8,398 nucleotides of DNA from Thermodesulfobacteriota bacterium (GCA_030024065.1 JASEIE010000179.1:1-8398); one strand, 5' to 3'; counted from the stretch's first letter, positions 1 through 5,435 are shown. The notes: generated from the letters alone by a model not told the origin. Numbers and translations: made by a program.

Positions 1-114
1 CTCGTTGACGCTCTTTTGGATCGTCTCAAACACCACTGCATCACCATACGCATCAATGGTCCTTCTCTGCGGGTATCATCTAATGCCAAGGGAAAAACCA
101 ACACCAATTCTTGA
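1..114 (+). CDS. istB: IS21-family ATP-binding helper protein IstB, C-terminal end (partial)
   Basis: The first frame of the window reads through an uninterrupted protein end, LVDALLDRLKHHCITIRING followed by PSLR and a short polar tail, and stops at TGA 112-114. The pattern 'ALLDRL.HHC..I.I.G.SLR' is the typical last helix and strand of IstB, the AAA+ ATPase that assists the IstA DDE transposase of IS21 elements. Only about 37 residues are visible. The Walker motifs and istA lie outside the window to the left. The end of the protein is where IstB proteins normally end, so it looks intact rather than truncated. IS21-type terminal repeats near 771-817 support the call. The identification is from recalled family sequence, not from a search. 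Confidence 0.82.
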   Translation, partial: LVDALLDRLKHHCITIRINGPSLRVSSNAKGKTNTNS

Positions 115-259
115 TCTCGAAGCTGTCCATCAAGTCTCTTTTGGCATCCCCGGAAGAATCGGCGCCGTCGTCGAACAGACCCTCACCTACACCATGTTCG
201 ACCACAAACGCACCGTCACCGCAGAGAGGGTGCTCAAAGTCAAGAACCTCGAAGGGTAG
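83..259 (+). CDS. Small hypothetical protein overlapping the end of istB (possible IS21 passenger)
   Basis: An ORF of 58 residues begins with ATG 83, inside the last codons of istB, and ends at TAG 257-259. I do not recognise the family. The reason to consider it real is its codon use: it is rich in ACC, GTC, GAC, CTC and GAG codons. The predicted protein is well mixed and looks beta-rich (IGAVVEQTLTYTMFDHKRTV, then a basic end VLKVKNLEG). The frame opens further upstream with ATGs at 5 and 56, but those regions overlap istB in another frame and look like shadow. No strong Shine-Dalgarno site precedes ATG 83, so translational coupling to istB would be needed. The antisense frame across the same bases is also open, so the assignment is uncertain. 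Confidence 0.45.
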   Translation: MPREKPTPILDLEAVHQVSFGIPGRIGAVVEQTLTYTMFDHKRTVTAERVLKVKNLEG

Positions 260-278
260 CAAACTTAGGAGAGAAAAA

Positions 279-473
279 ATGAAAGATCAAAAGGAAATCC
301 GGATCGCCTTGGAAATCTGGAACCTGATCAACAAACTCAGCGACCTCCTCTGGGATCGGTATGAAGAGGGCTTCCTCCAAATCTATCTCAAAGAGGAAGA
401 GGACAAGATCCTTCGAACCCTCGAAGCCCCGGACCTTCCAAGTGCTGAGGAGAAAACGAGCGCATCACGGTAA
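279..473 (+). CDS. Small acidic helical hypothetical protein, 64 aa
   Basis: ATG 279 has a good ribosome binding site (AGGAGA, seven bases upstream). The encoded protein starts MKDQKEIRIALEIWNLINKL and continues LSDLLWDRYEEGFLQIYLKE with an acidic stretch, then a polar end. It looks entirely alpha-helical, with hydrophobic residues in heptad-like spacing over residues 7-40. It lies 20 bases after the preceding small ORF and inside the same IS21 right part, so it may be a passenger gene of the element co-transcribed with istB. The frame is open further upstream to ATG 111, but that extension is a Ser/Pro-rich low-complexity reading of another frame. The ribosome binding site decides the start at 279. 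Function unknown. Confidence 0.55.
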   Translation: MKDQKEIRIALEIWNLINKLSDLLWDRYEEGFLQIYLKEEEDKILRTLEAPDLPSAEEKTSASR

Positions 474-770
474 TCCCAAAATCAACAGCATCTCATTGCT
501 CCTCAAGGAAAAGACCCTCCATGCGAAAACAGGAAAATAAACCTGGACCAGGTGGGCGTTCGGCCCTCCCGGCTTCCCTTACCTCCCTCGATTACCTCAG
601 CCCGATTAAAAACCCACACAAAAACCGTTTTGTCAAAGACCCGCAATTACCCTCTACTTTCGGCCAGAATAAAACCTCAAAAACCCGTCAAAATAACGCC
701 ACAATCAACACTTGGTTGCCCTCAAAACTCCTCTTATCAGAACTGCCAACTTATCAACTGCGCATCCTAA
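474..770. other. Gene-poor right part of the IS21 element
   Basis: Between the 64-aa ORF and the terminal repeats I see no convincing gene. A frame is open from ATG 521 to TGA 815-817. Its translation is rich in Asn, Lys, Pro, Ser and Thr, has no recognisable pattern, and runs straight through the terminal repeats of the element, so I treat it as chance. The stretch contains C/A-rich runs (aaaacccacacaaaaacc around 608-625) and no clear hairpin terminator. Confidence 0.5.
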
Positions 771-817
771 GGGTCATTCAATACGAGCACAAAAGGGTCA
801 TCTTTGGTGAGCGGTGA
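771..817 (+). mobile_element. Right terminal repeat region of the IS21-family element
   Basis: Two copies of GGGTCAT occur at 771-777 and 795-801, 24 bases apart, followed by TTTGGTGAGCGGTGA. Multiple subterminal repeats with a GGGTCA(t/g)-type core, ending in a GCG(g/t)TGA-type sequence, are characteristic of IS21-family ends, where they act as transposase binding sites. Together with the istB end at 1-114 this places the right boundary of the element at about 817-822. The exact terminal base cannot be fixed, because the other end and the target duplication are not in the window and a nine-G run follows. Confidence 0.65.
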
Positions 818-826
818 GGGGGGGGG

Positions 827-1090
827 CCCTCTCATAAATCTGATATCTGCTTCATTTGCTATCCTTACTTGTAACCCTTTGGATGGTTTTATCTAAAAAT
901 GATTACAAATCCTCCTTGTTTGGGTAATCAGGTAACCCCCGCTCCCTCGTTTTCCGCAAGATATTGAGATGTGTAAGATTTGGTCTGGCTATAAGTATTT
1001 GATTTTCTAAGCTATATTTGCATTTATAAATGTAACCCATTGATTTCTTTTTAAAACTTATAACTTATGGAAATCATTATCAAAAATAGG
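827..1090. other. AT-rich intergenic stretch with no gene seen
   Basis: After the IS21 end, the sequence is AT-rich, with stops in all frames and no ORF with coding character on either strand. I see no tRNA-like cloverleaf, no CRISPR-type repeats and no strong hairpin before the promoter at 1093. Confidence 0.6.
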
Positions 1091-1092
1091 CA

Positions 1093-1121
1093 TTGATTTA
1101 ATTTTCAATTCTTGATATAAT
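1093..1121 (+). promoter_or_regulatory. Sigma-70 type promoter
   Basis: TTGATT at 1093-1098 and a perfect TATAAT at 1116-1121 are separated by 17 bases, the optimal spacing. Transcription would start near 1128. It points toward the DNA glycosylase gene at 1266, but an intrinsic terminator (1148-1178) lies immediately downstream. Confidence 0.7.
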
Positions 1122-1147
1122 GAAATTAGAATCAGATAAAAAATCAG

Positions 1148-1178
1148 AACCCATTCGTTTCCCCGAATGGGTTTTTTT
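1148..1178 (+). terminator. Rho-independent terminator or attenuator
   Basis: AACCCATTCG (1148-1157) pairs perfectly over 10 bp with CGAATGGGTT (1164-1173) around a six-base loop, and the T-run continues to 1178. This is a textbook intrinsic terminator on the plus strand. No gene ends just upstream. The only evident promoter feeding it is 1093-1121, so it would end a transcript of about 50 nt, or act as an attenuator for the gene at 1266, or shield that gene from read-through out of the IS21 element. Confidence 0.82.
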
Positions 1179-1265
1179 ATATCTCAATAAGGGTAGAGGG
1201 ACATGAAAAATGTGAATCGGGATTAGGTCATCGGTCAAATATGTAATTGAGAGGTAATAATTACA

Positions 1266-2303
1266 ATGAACAGCGAAATTCAATTTGAGATCGGTGGACG
1301 GTATAAGAACCGTAATGGATGGTATGAGGTTATAGAAATCAACGGAGACCGACTGCATATCCGTTGCGAAAAAGATGGAATCGAAGCTAATCTCGGCATG
1401 GAAATGCAAAAAAGAATTATGGCCAATATGACTCTGGAGGAGAAGCAAGAAAGTCCGCCCCTTGTTCAAAATAAAATTAATATATCTAACGAATCTTTCA
1501 AAGAATTATACAAAAGAGTTTGTGCAAACCTTAAAGATTCTGGATTCGATATGGAGGATGTTGTTTATCCCTTTCCTGATTTCAAGAAGATTGATGACAA
1601 AAGTATATTTGAAGGTTTGTGCAAAGCTATATTTACAGCCCAAGCAAAGTGGAAAAGTTATGAGAAGAATTTGGATAGAATAGATTTGCTTCTGTTTAAT
1701 TATGATTTCAACAAAATAAAGAATATTACAGATGAAGAAATTGAGAAGATATATGAAGAGATGATTGAAATGAAAGTGAGGGATAGGTTTCTTCTAAGGA
1801 AGCTCAACGATTTCAGAAAGAATGCAAGAGTATTTTTTAACTTTTCAGAACAAGGTAGCTCAGTTTACGAATTCTTAAAATGGGAACTATCAGACAAAGA
1901 AATGTTAATTAAGAAGCTGACAAACAATGGAAGTAGTTATAAGCTAATCGGTGTAGGACTTCCCATTTGCTGCGAGTTCTTTAAGAATATAGGGGTGGAC
2001 GATTTCAAGCCTGATGTCCACATGGTATATCTTTTTAGCAGACTGGGGATTGCCGAAATTAAGAACCCAAAAGCCCCAACTGTGAGGGAGCTTTATTCTA
2101 TAAGAGCAACAGGAATGGATATTGCGAAAAGCAACAATGAACCATTCCATGTTGTTGACAATGTATTATGGTTTTTTTGTGCGGAAGGGAAGGCTGAAAT
2201 ATGCACCACCAATAACCCAAAATGTTTCAAATGCAAACTTCGTAATGAAGAACCTGTCATGTGCGGAGGTAATTTCATACATAATCATAAAACCTGTAAA
2301 TAA
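1266..2303 (+). CDS. HhH-GPD superfamily DNA glycosylase with extra N-terminal domain
   Basis: The 345-residue protein appears to be a base-excision DNA glycosylase of the helix-hairpin-helix superfamily. Residues 113-140 (IFEGLCKAIFTAQAKWKSYE and on) resemble the first catalytic-domain helices of this superfamily. The hairpin is LIGVG at 227-231. KPDVHMVYLFSRLG (248-261) matches the 'VD.HV.R...RLG' segment that carries the catalytic aspartate, here Asp250. The C-terminus has Cys313-x6-Cys320-x2-Cys323-x9-Cys333. This is close to the endonuclease III [4Fe-4S] loop (C-x6-C-x2-C-x5-C), but the last spacing is longer. Residues 1-56 form a separate small beta-type domain (GGRYKNRNGWYEVIEI, then a hydrophobic LGMEMQKRI segment) not found in standard MutY/Nth proteins. 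The canonical EndoIII catalytic lysine of the hairpin is not evident (LIGVG is followed by LPICC), suggesting a monofunctional enzyme. The substrate is unknown. ATG 1266 is the first start after TGA 1248-1250; a GAGAGG site sits about 11 bases upstream. Strongly AT-rich compared with glpABC. Confidence 0.75.
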   Translation: MNSEIQFEIGGRYKNRNGWYEVIEINGDRLHIRCEKDGIEANLGMEMQKRIMANMTLEEKQESPPLVQNKINISNESFKELYKRVCANLKDSGFDMEDVVYPFPDFKKIDDKSIFEGLCKAIFTAQAKWKSYEKNLDRIDLLLFNYDFNKIKNITDEEIEKIYEEMIEMKVRDRFLLRKLNDFRKNARVFFNFSEQGSSVYEFLKWELSDKEMLIKKLTNNGSSYKLIGVGLPICCEFFKNIGVDDFKPDVHMVYLFSRLGIAEIKNPKAPTVRELYSIRATGMDIAKSNNEPFHVVDNVLWFFCAEGKAEICTTNNPKCFKCKLRNEEPVMCGGNFIHNHKTCK

Positions 2304-2332
2304 ATTGAATATTGACCAATCTGAATTGGACG

Positions 2333-2752
2333 ATGACCGCAGACGAACACAAAGAGATAATTGAGAAGGCTACAGAGTAAATGTGCAAGAGCCTCAATTC
2401 ATTTGGCCCTGATGAAACTTTAAAATTACTTGTAAGGTTCGCCAATCAAGATAGGATTATCAACGAATTGCTGGTAATATATCCTACAACCGTGGTCTTG
2501 GGGGAAATTTTTCATAAGAAACCTATTTACGAAATAGACGAAAAGACATTTCAGACTTTAGTGGATGCCAACCCCGACATTTGGATGAGGTGGGGGAAGA
2601 ATAGTCGAGAAGATAATTTGGAAACGCATCCCAAAAATCCAAAGAAGAAAAATATTACTAAAAGGAAGAAAAGAAGGATATCTACAACCGTCACAGATCG
2701 TCAGGATCGGGGTATGGAGGGAGTCCACGTTCTATCCGCTTCTGAAGGATAA
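2333..2752 (+). CDS. Small hypothetical protein, possibly interrupted by an in-frame TAA at 2378-2380
   Basis: From ATG 2381 an ORF of 123 residues runs to TAA 2750-2752. From ATG 2333 the same frame encodes MTADEHKEIIEKATE, then TAA 2378-2380, then directly ATG 2381. The two parts join into a plausible continuous helix, so the ancestral gene may have started at 2333, 30 bases after the glycosylase stop. If so, it is either broken by the TAA or now re-initiates at 2381 (AGAAGG lies about 11 bases upstream of it). The first 75 residues after 2381 look like a folded helical domain (ETLKLLVRFANQDRIINELL, then an acidic EIDEKTFQTLVDANPDIWMR segment). After that comes a lysine/arginine-rich tail (KNPKKKNITKRKKRR), which may bind nucleic acid or may be non-native sequence. 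I do not recognise the family. It probably belongs to the same transcription unit as the glycosylase. Confidence 0.5.
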
Positions 2753-2968
2753 TTTCGTCAAGCCTTTTGCCCACGTCCTGATCTTCCTGTTGCATACCTG
2801 AAAAAACTGGGCGATAAGTGGCCTCCCCTTTACGTCCCCCTTTGGTTGGAAGAACCTCAAAACTTTGTCGATTCCTTTTTCCTGAATCTCCAGATTTTCA
2901 CTGTCCAAATGCTTATCCAGTTTCACCAAAGCCTTTCGGTAAAGATTCGCCAGATGTCGGTCGTCCAC
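2732..2968 (-). CDS. Small hypothetical protein, 78 aa, possibly a remnant
   Basis: A minus-strand ORF starts with GTG 2968 and ends at TAG 2732-2734. It overlaps the end of the preceding plus-strand ORF by 21 bases in a convergent arrangement. The protein reads as a believable helical, charged polypeptide (DDRHLANLYRKALVKLDKHL near the start, then SENLEIQEKGIDKVLRFFQP), followed by a basic segment. I do not recognise the family. No Shine-Dalgarno site precedes the GTG, and the frame stays open for seven codons upstream (reading LLLFKPV) to a TAA pair without another start. The 5' end is therefore uncertain, and the ORF could be the tail of a decayed larger gene. Confidence 0.4.
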   Translation of the reverse strand: MDDRHLANLYRKALVKLDKHLDSENLEIQEKGIDKVLRFFQPKGDVKGRPLIAQFFQVCNRKIRTWAKGLTKLSFRSG

Positions 2969-3280
2969 AACAGGTTTAAAAAGAAGTAATTATTATACCC
3001 TTTTCCTCAAATGCCTATCCGTTCCGATAATAACTTAATCTTGCGTATAATATCAGAATAACTGTCTACTGCTTCCTTCCTGAAATCATTCTTTGACAAG
3101 TTCTACCAAAAGGTGTTGACTTCAACTGGAAATCGATAAGGGGGTATATTCCGAGCTTGTTTCGGAGAAGAAGAGGCATCCGACGTCAATTTTGCTGGCC
3201 AATTCCTGTCGCCTTCTGTGTAAAAAGGCGACATTCTCTTTTAAAAGCCCGGCGTATCGCTTTCTTTCTGAAAGTTTTTA
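2969..3280. other. AT-rich intergenic region without a clear gene
   Basis: I see no ORF with coding character on either strand. It contains isolated TATAAT-like boxes (for example 3046-3051) without a properly spaced -35, two TTGAC boxes (3094-3097 region and 3116-3120) without a well-spaced -10, and one strong hairpin (3207-3233, listed separately). It may be decayed gene sequence. Confidence 0.5.
3207..3242 (+). terminator. Terminator-like hairpin with no gene upstream
   Basis: TGTCGCCTT (3207-3215) pairs perfectly over 9 bp with AAGGCGACA (3225-3233) around a nine-base loop, and is followed by the T-rich TTCTCTTTT (3234-3242). It has the form of an intrinsic terminator on the plus strand. 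No convincing plus-strand gene ends within 400 bases upstream, so its job is unclear: it may end an unseen RNA or protect the lipoprotein promoter from read-through. Confidence 0.55.
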
Positions 3281-3309
3281 TTGTCTAAAATTTAAAACTG
3301 GTGTATATT
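3281..3309 (+). promoter_or_regulatory. Sigma-70 type promoter of the lipoprotein gene
   Basis: TTGTCT (3281-3286) and TATATT (3304-3309) are spaced by exactly 17 bases and lie in AT-rich DNA. A start near 3316 gives a leader of about 30 nt before ATG 3345. This makes the lipoprotein a single-gene unit together with the terminator at 3862-3894. Confidence 0.55.
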
Positions 3310-3344
3310 TCAAAACATAATGGCACTTTGAAAGAGAACTACTA

Positions 3345-3815
3345 ATGAAGAGAGGGCTGTGCTTTCGAACCGTAAGGTATGCTTTTATTTTTATGACCTT
3401 TGTTACCTTAGTTTTAGCTTGTGGCGGTCCCAGTCGAGAGGTTATTTCAAAACAAAGGGAAGGTTTAGTCTACCAAGTTTCCTACCAAAAAGCTTTCCAA
3501 TGCGTTATCTTCACTCTTACGAAAAAAGGAATCGCTATTGACAATATTGATGAAAAAAATGGTTTCATAACTACTCGACCTCAATATATAAGAGCGGAAA
3601 GGTATGTCTTTCAAATTGCAATAAGACCTAATGGCATTTCGAAAACTACTATATCGGTTATTTGCACTTGGAGCGTTCCACCAGGCATTGATATTAATTA
3701 CGCTTTCCTACCTTCCACAGTTGCAAGGTCAAAGAGTAAAAGGTTGGAAATTGAATTGGCTGAAGACATTTATAATGAAATGATGAAGGTGGAAGTTGAA
3801 AAATCTGAAATCTAA
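3345..3815 (+). CDS. Small predicted lipoprotein of unknown function
   Basis: The 156-residue protein begins with a basic n-region (MKRGLCFRTVR) and a hydrophobic core (YAFIFMTFVTLVL). The lipobox VLAC has Cys26 as the predicted lipidated residue, followed by Gly-Gly. Export through Sec, lipidation and cleavage by signal peptidase II are inferred from this. The mature part of about 130 residues reads as mixed alpha/beta. The segment YQKAFQCVIFTLTKKGIAID followed by NGFITTR resembles small lipoproteins in which a short helix and a beta-sheet pair around 'a.a.a.....G..i...d...G.i.T', but I cannot name a family. The C-terminal helix (KRLEIELAEDIYNEMMKVEV) is amphipathic. The start at 3345 is set by the signal peptide, with an AAAGAGAA ribosome binding site upstream. 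It stands alone between its own promoter and terminator. AT-rich like the glycosylase region. Confidence 0.75.
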   Translation: MKRGLCFRTVRYAFIFMTFVTLVLACGGPSREVISKQREGLVYQVSYQKAFQCVIFTLTKKGIAIDNIDEKNGFITTRPQYIRAERYVFQIAIRPNGISKTTISVICTWSVPPGIDINYAFLPSTVARSKSKRLEIELAEDIYNEMMKVEVEKSEI

Positions 3816-3861
3816 AATATTGAGGGTTTTAAAATAAATCAATACTCAAATATCAAAGAAC

Positions 3862-3894
3862 AAAGGTAGGGTCAGAGATGGTCCTGCCTTTTTT
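3862..3894 (+). terminator. Rho-independent terminator after the lipoprotein gene, possibly bidirectional
   Basis: AAAGGTAGG (3862-3870) pairs with CCTGCCTTT (3883-3891), with one G-U wobble and a 12-base loop, and ends in a T-run to 3894. It lies 47 bases after the lipoprotein stop. On the minus strand the hairpin is followed by a fairly T-rich stretch (TTTGTTCTTTGAT), so it may also end the convergent glpABC transcript. I see no other terminator between glpC and this point. Confidence 0.7.
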
Positions 3895-4057
3895 GTTTAT
3901 TTCCTTGGGTAATCATTAACTCCCCAATTAATGTGCCATTGAAGAGTAGTAGGAAGTGTGCTACCAAGCAGCACAAAAGATGAAGCGAGGTCCTTGGAGC
4001 CGGCCGACAGAGACAGGTCTCCCCATCTCCGCATCACCCAATCTCTCCATCATATTT

Positions 4058-5254
4058 TTAAGTAAGTCCGTCTCTCAGAATCTGGATGGGATGCAATACC
4101 TTCAGACCGGTGAGGTGGCGGATCTGCATGCGACAGCCTTCGCAGTCCGTTAAGACGATCTCAGGGTTTAGACGATCAACGGCCTCTGCTAAATCTCTTC
4201 CGATCTCTTGAGAGATATCAAACTTTTCCTTTTTGAAGCCAAAGGTTCCCCCCAAACCGCAGCAATCTGCCTCAATGTTTTCGATCTCTAAGCCAGGTAT
4301 GAGCCGCAGGATTTCGAGGGCGGGAAGACCGATCCCAAGAGACCTGATGTGGCAGGGAGCAAAGTAGGCAGCCCTTAATGGAAGCTCTCTGAATCGGGCA
4401 TTGAGATTTCCGGCTTCTTTTAGATTTCTGAGATATTCGAAGAGATCGAAAAGGTGAGGAGCAACCTCCTCTGCTCCGGGTATGGCCAGGAGGCGGCTAT
4501 ACTCATGTTTGATCATATGGCCGCAACTTGTCGAAGAGGAGATGATATCTAATCCTGAACGAATGGTTTGAAGAAGAGAAGGAACATTCTTCAATCCCAT
4601 CTTTCTTGCCCCCTTGAAATCTCCATTGCCGAGCATGGGAAGACCGCAGCATTCCTGAGGCGGGAGGATCATTTCAAAGTTGTTTGCCTCAAGGACCTGG
4701 ACCGTTGCCTTTCCCACATCCATTTCATTTGTGTTGATATAGCAGCCGTAGAAATAAGCGACTTTTTTCTCGCCTGTTGAGTGATGTCCCCTGAACCATT
4801 GCCGGAAGGTAGGGGTTTGGTAGGCAGGAAGTTCTCTTCTCCTGTCAATGCTTAAAAAGGCATCGGCCATCCATTTGACGGCACGATTTTTTAAAAGAAG
4901 GTTGGTGATGGCAGAGAAGAAGGAGGCAAGCCCGGAGAAGAGATGGGAATGGGTGAGAAGATAGTCGCGAAGAGGCCTTCCCTTCTCATCCAGATATTTT
5001 GCTTTGGCGATCAGGTTCAGCTCGGAAATGGGGACACCGGAGGAACAGACCATATCGCAGAGATGACAGCCGATGCAGAGGTCAATCCATCCGTTGACAG
5101 ACGGATCACCCGGTCTTCGAAATCGCTCTGCTCCAGGCCCCGCCTGTTTAGGACCCGGGAAGAGGGGGGTGACCCTGGAGACAGGGCAAACAGCCATGCA
5201 GGCCGCACAGCGAATACAAACATCAACATTGCTTTTGAGCCATGGTTTCTTCAT
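4058..5254 (-). CDS. glpC: Anaerobic glycerol-3-phosphate dehydrogenase subunit C
   Basis: GlpC, 398 aa (about the length of the E. coli protein), is the electron-transfer and membrane-associating subunit of the anaerobic G3P dehydrogenase. It moves electrons from GlpAB to the quinone pool. Two ferredoxin-type 4Fe-4S motifs are complete at the N-terminus: Cys13-x2-Cys16-x2-Cys19-x3-Cys23-Pro and Cys60-x2-Cys63-x2-Cys66-x3-Cys70. The C-terminal two-thirds holds two CCG domains: YGC at 169-171 with CCG at 202-204, and PCH at 300-302 with CCG at 331-333, the latter in the typical 'CCGLGGTFG' context. Such domains are shared with heterodisulfide reductase HdrB/HdrD and with glycolate oxidase GlcF, but the GlpAB neighbours fix this one as GlpC. 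ATG 5254 is the only start before the first cluster. No clear Shine-Dalgarno site is visible, and 181 bp with inverted repeats separate it from glpB. Confidence 0.96.
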   Translation of the reverse strand: MKKPWLKSNVDVCIRCAACMAVCPVSRVTPLFPGPKQAGPGAERFRRPGDPSVNGWIDLCIGCHLCDMVCSSGVPISELNLIAKAKYLDEKGRPLRDYLLTHSHLFSGLASFFSAITNLLLKNRAVKWMADAFLSIDRRRELPAYQTPTFRQWFRGHHSTGEKKVAYFYGCYINTNEMDVGKATVQVLEANNFEMILPPQECCGLPMLGNGDFKGARKMGLKNVPSLLQTIRSGLDIISSSTSCGHMIKHEYSRLLAIPGAEEVAPHLFDLFEYLRNLKEAGNLNARFRELPLRAAYFAPCHIRSLGIGLPALEILRLIPGLEIENIEADCCGLGGTFGFKKEKFDISQEIGRDLAEAVDRLNPEIVLTDCEGCRMQIRHLTGLKVLHPIQILRDGLT

Positions 5255-5303
5255 CGTTCTATGTGGTTAAGCTGAAAATAACATTCCTAATCCCTCCCTA
5301 CCT

Positions 5304-5318
5304 CCCTTTAGTAAAGGG
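5304..5318. repeat. Short palindrome next to the inverted-repeat element
   Basis: CCCTTTAGTAAAGGG is a near-perfect palindrome (arms CCCTTTA/TAAAGGG around one base) that abuts the first copy of the 24-bp repeat. Read on the minus strand, it is followed by the G-rich GGGAGGTAGGGAGGG, which has three G3 tracts and could form a weak G-rich structure in the glpC leader. No function is shown. Confidence 0.5.
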
Positions 5319-5342
5319 AAAAAAGGGGACAGGCTACTTTTT
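5319..5342 (+). repeat. 24-bp interspersed repeat, copy 1 (left arm of inverted pair)
   Basis: Six A residues, then GGGGACAGGCTACTTTTT. This is the exact reverse complement of 5412-5435 and matches 8297-8317 over 21 bases. Read from the other strand the core starts with GTAG, the tetranucleotide that opens REP sequences mobilised by RAYT (REP-associated tyrosine) transposases. Membership in such a family is an inference. Confidence 0.85.
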
Positions 5343-5411
5343 CCCCGCATGTTTAATCTCATTTTTAATCAGACAATGGTAATAGCAAACCGGTAAACCT
5401 TCTGTTCAGTT

Positions 5412-5435
5412 AAAAAGTAGCCTGTCCCCTTTTTT
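5412..5435 (-). repeat. 24-bp interspersed repeat, copy 2 (right arm of inverted pair)
   Basis: AAAAAGTAGCCTGTCCCC plus a T-run, a perfect 24-of-24 reverse complement of copy 1 with 69 bases between them. It begins immediately beside the glpB stop codon (TAG, 5436-5438 on the plus strand). In the glp mRNA the pair would form a 24-bp hairpin whose 3' side ends in six U residues. Confidence 0.85.

Noticed and set aside
80..262. Minus-strand reading frame opposite the first small IS21 ORF
   Set aside because: It has an unusual Trp/Phe/Gly-rich composition and no ribosome binding site. The plus-strand frame has better codon use and follows istB. I could not exclude it fully.
521..817. 98-codon plus-strand reading frame inside the IS21 right part
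   Set aside because: The translation is rich in Asn, Lys, Pro, Ser and Thr with no recognisable pattern, there is no well-spaced ribosome binding site, and it runs through the terminal repeats of the element to their end.
1098..1469. 123-codon minus-strand frame spanning the promoter-terminator region and the glycosylase start
   Set aside because: It would run antisense through a perfect terminator and the start of the glycosylase. The Ser/Phe/Ile-rich translation is typical of antisense AT-rich DNA.
1266..2303. Assignment of the glycosylase to 3-methyladenine DNA glycosylase I (TagI)
   Set aside because: The TagI N-terminal Cys/His zinc-binding residues are absent, while the KPDVH segment and the C-terminal cysteine loop point to the EndoIII-like side of the superfamily.
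3046..3121. TATAAT at 3046-3051 and TTGACA/TTGACT boxes near 3093 and 3116 as promoters
   Set aside because: None has a partner box at 16-18 bases, and no gene follows at a suitable distance.
3956..4153. 65-codon plus-strand frame overlapping the end of glpC
   Set aside because: Most of it is antisense to glpC, which is secure, and the part outside has no ribosome binding site or protein-like pattern.
5319..5435. CRISPR-like reading of the repeated GGGGACAGGCTAC sequence
   Set aside because: There are only two nearby copies and they are inverted, with no regular spacers and no cas genes.
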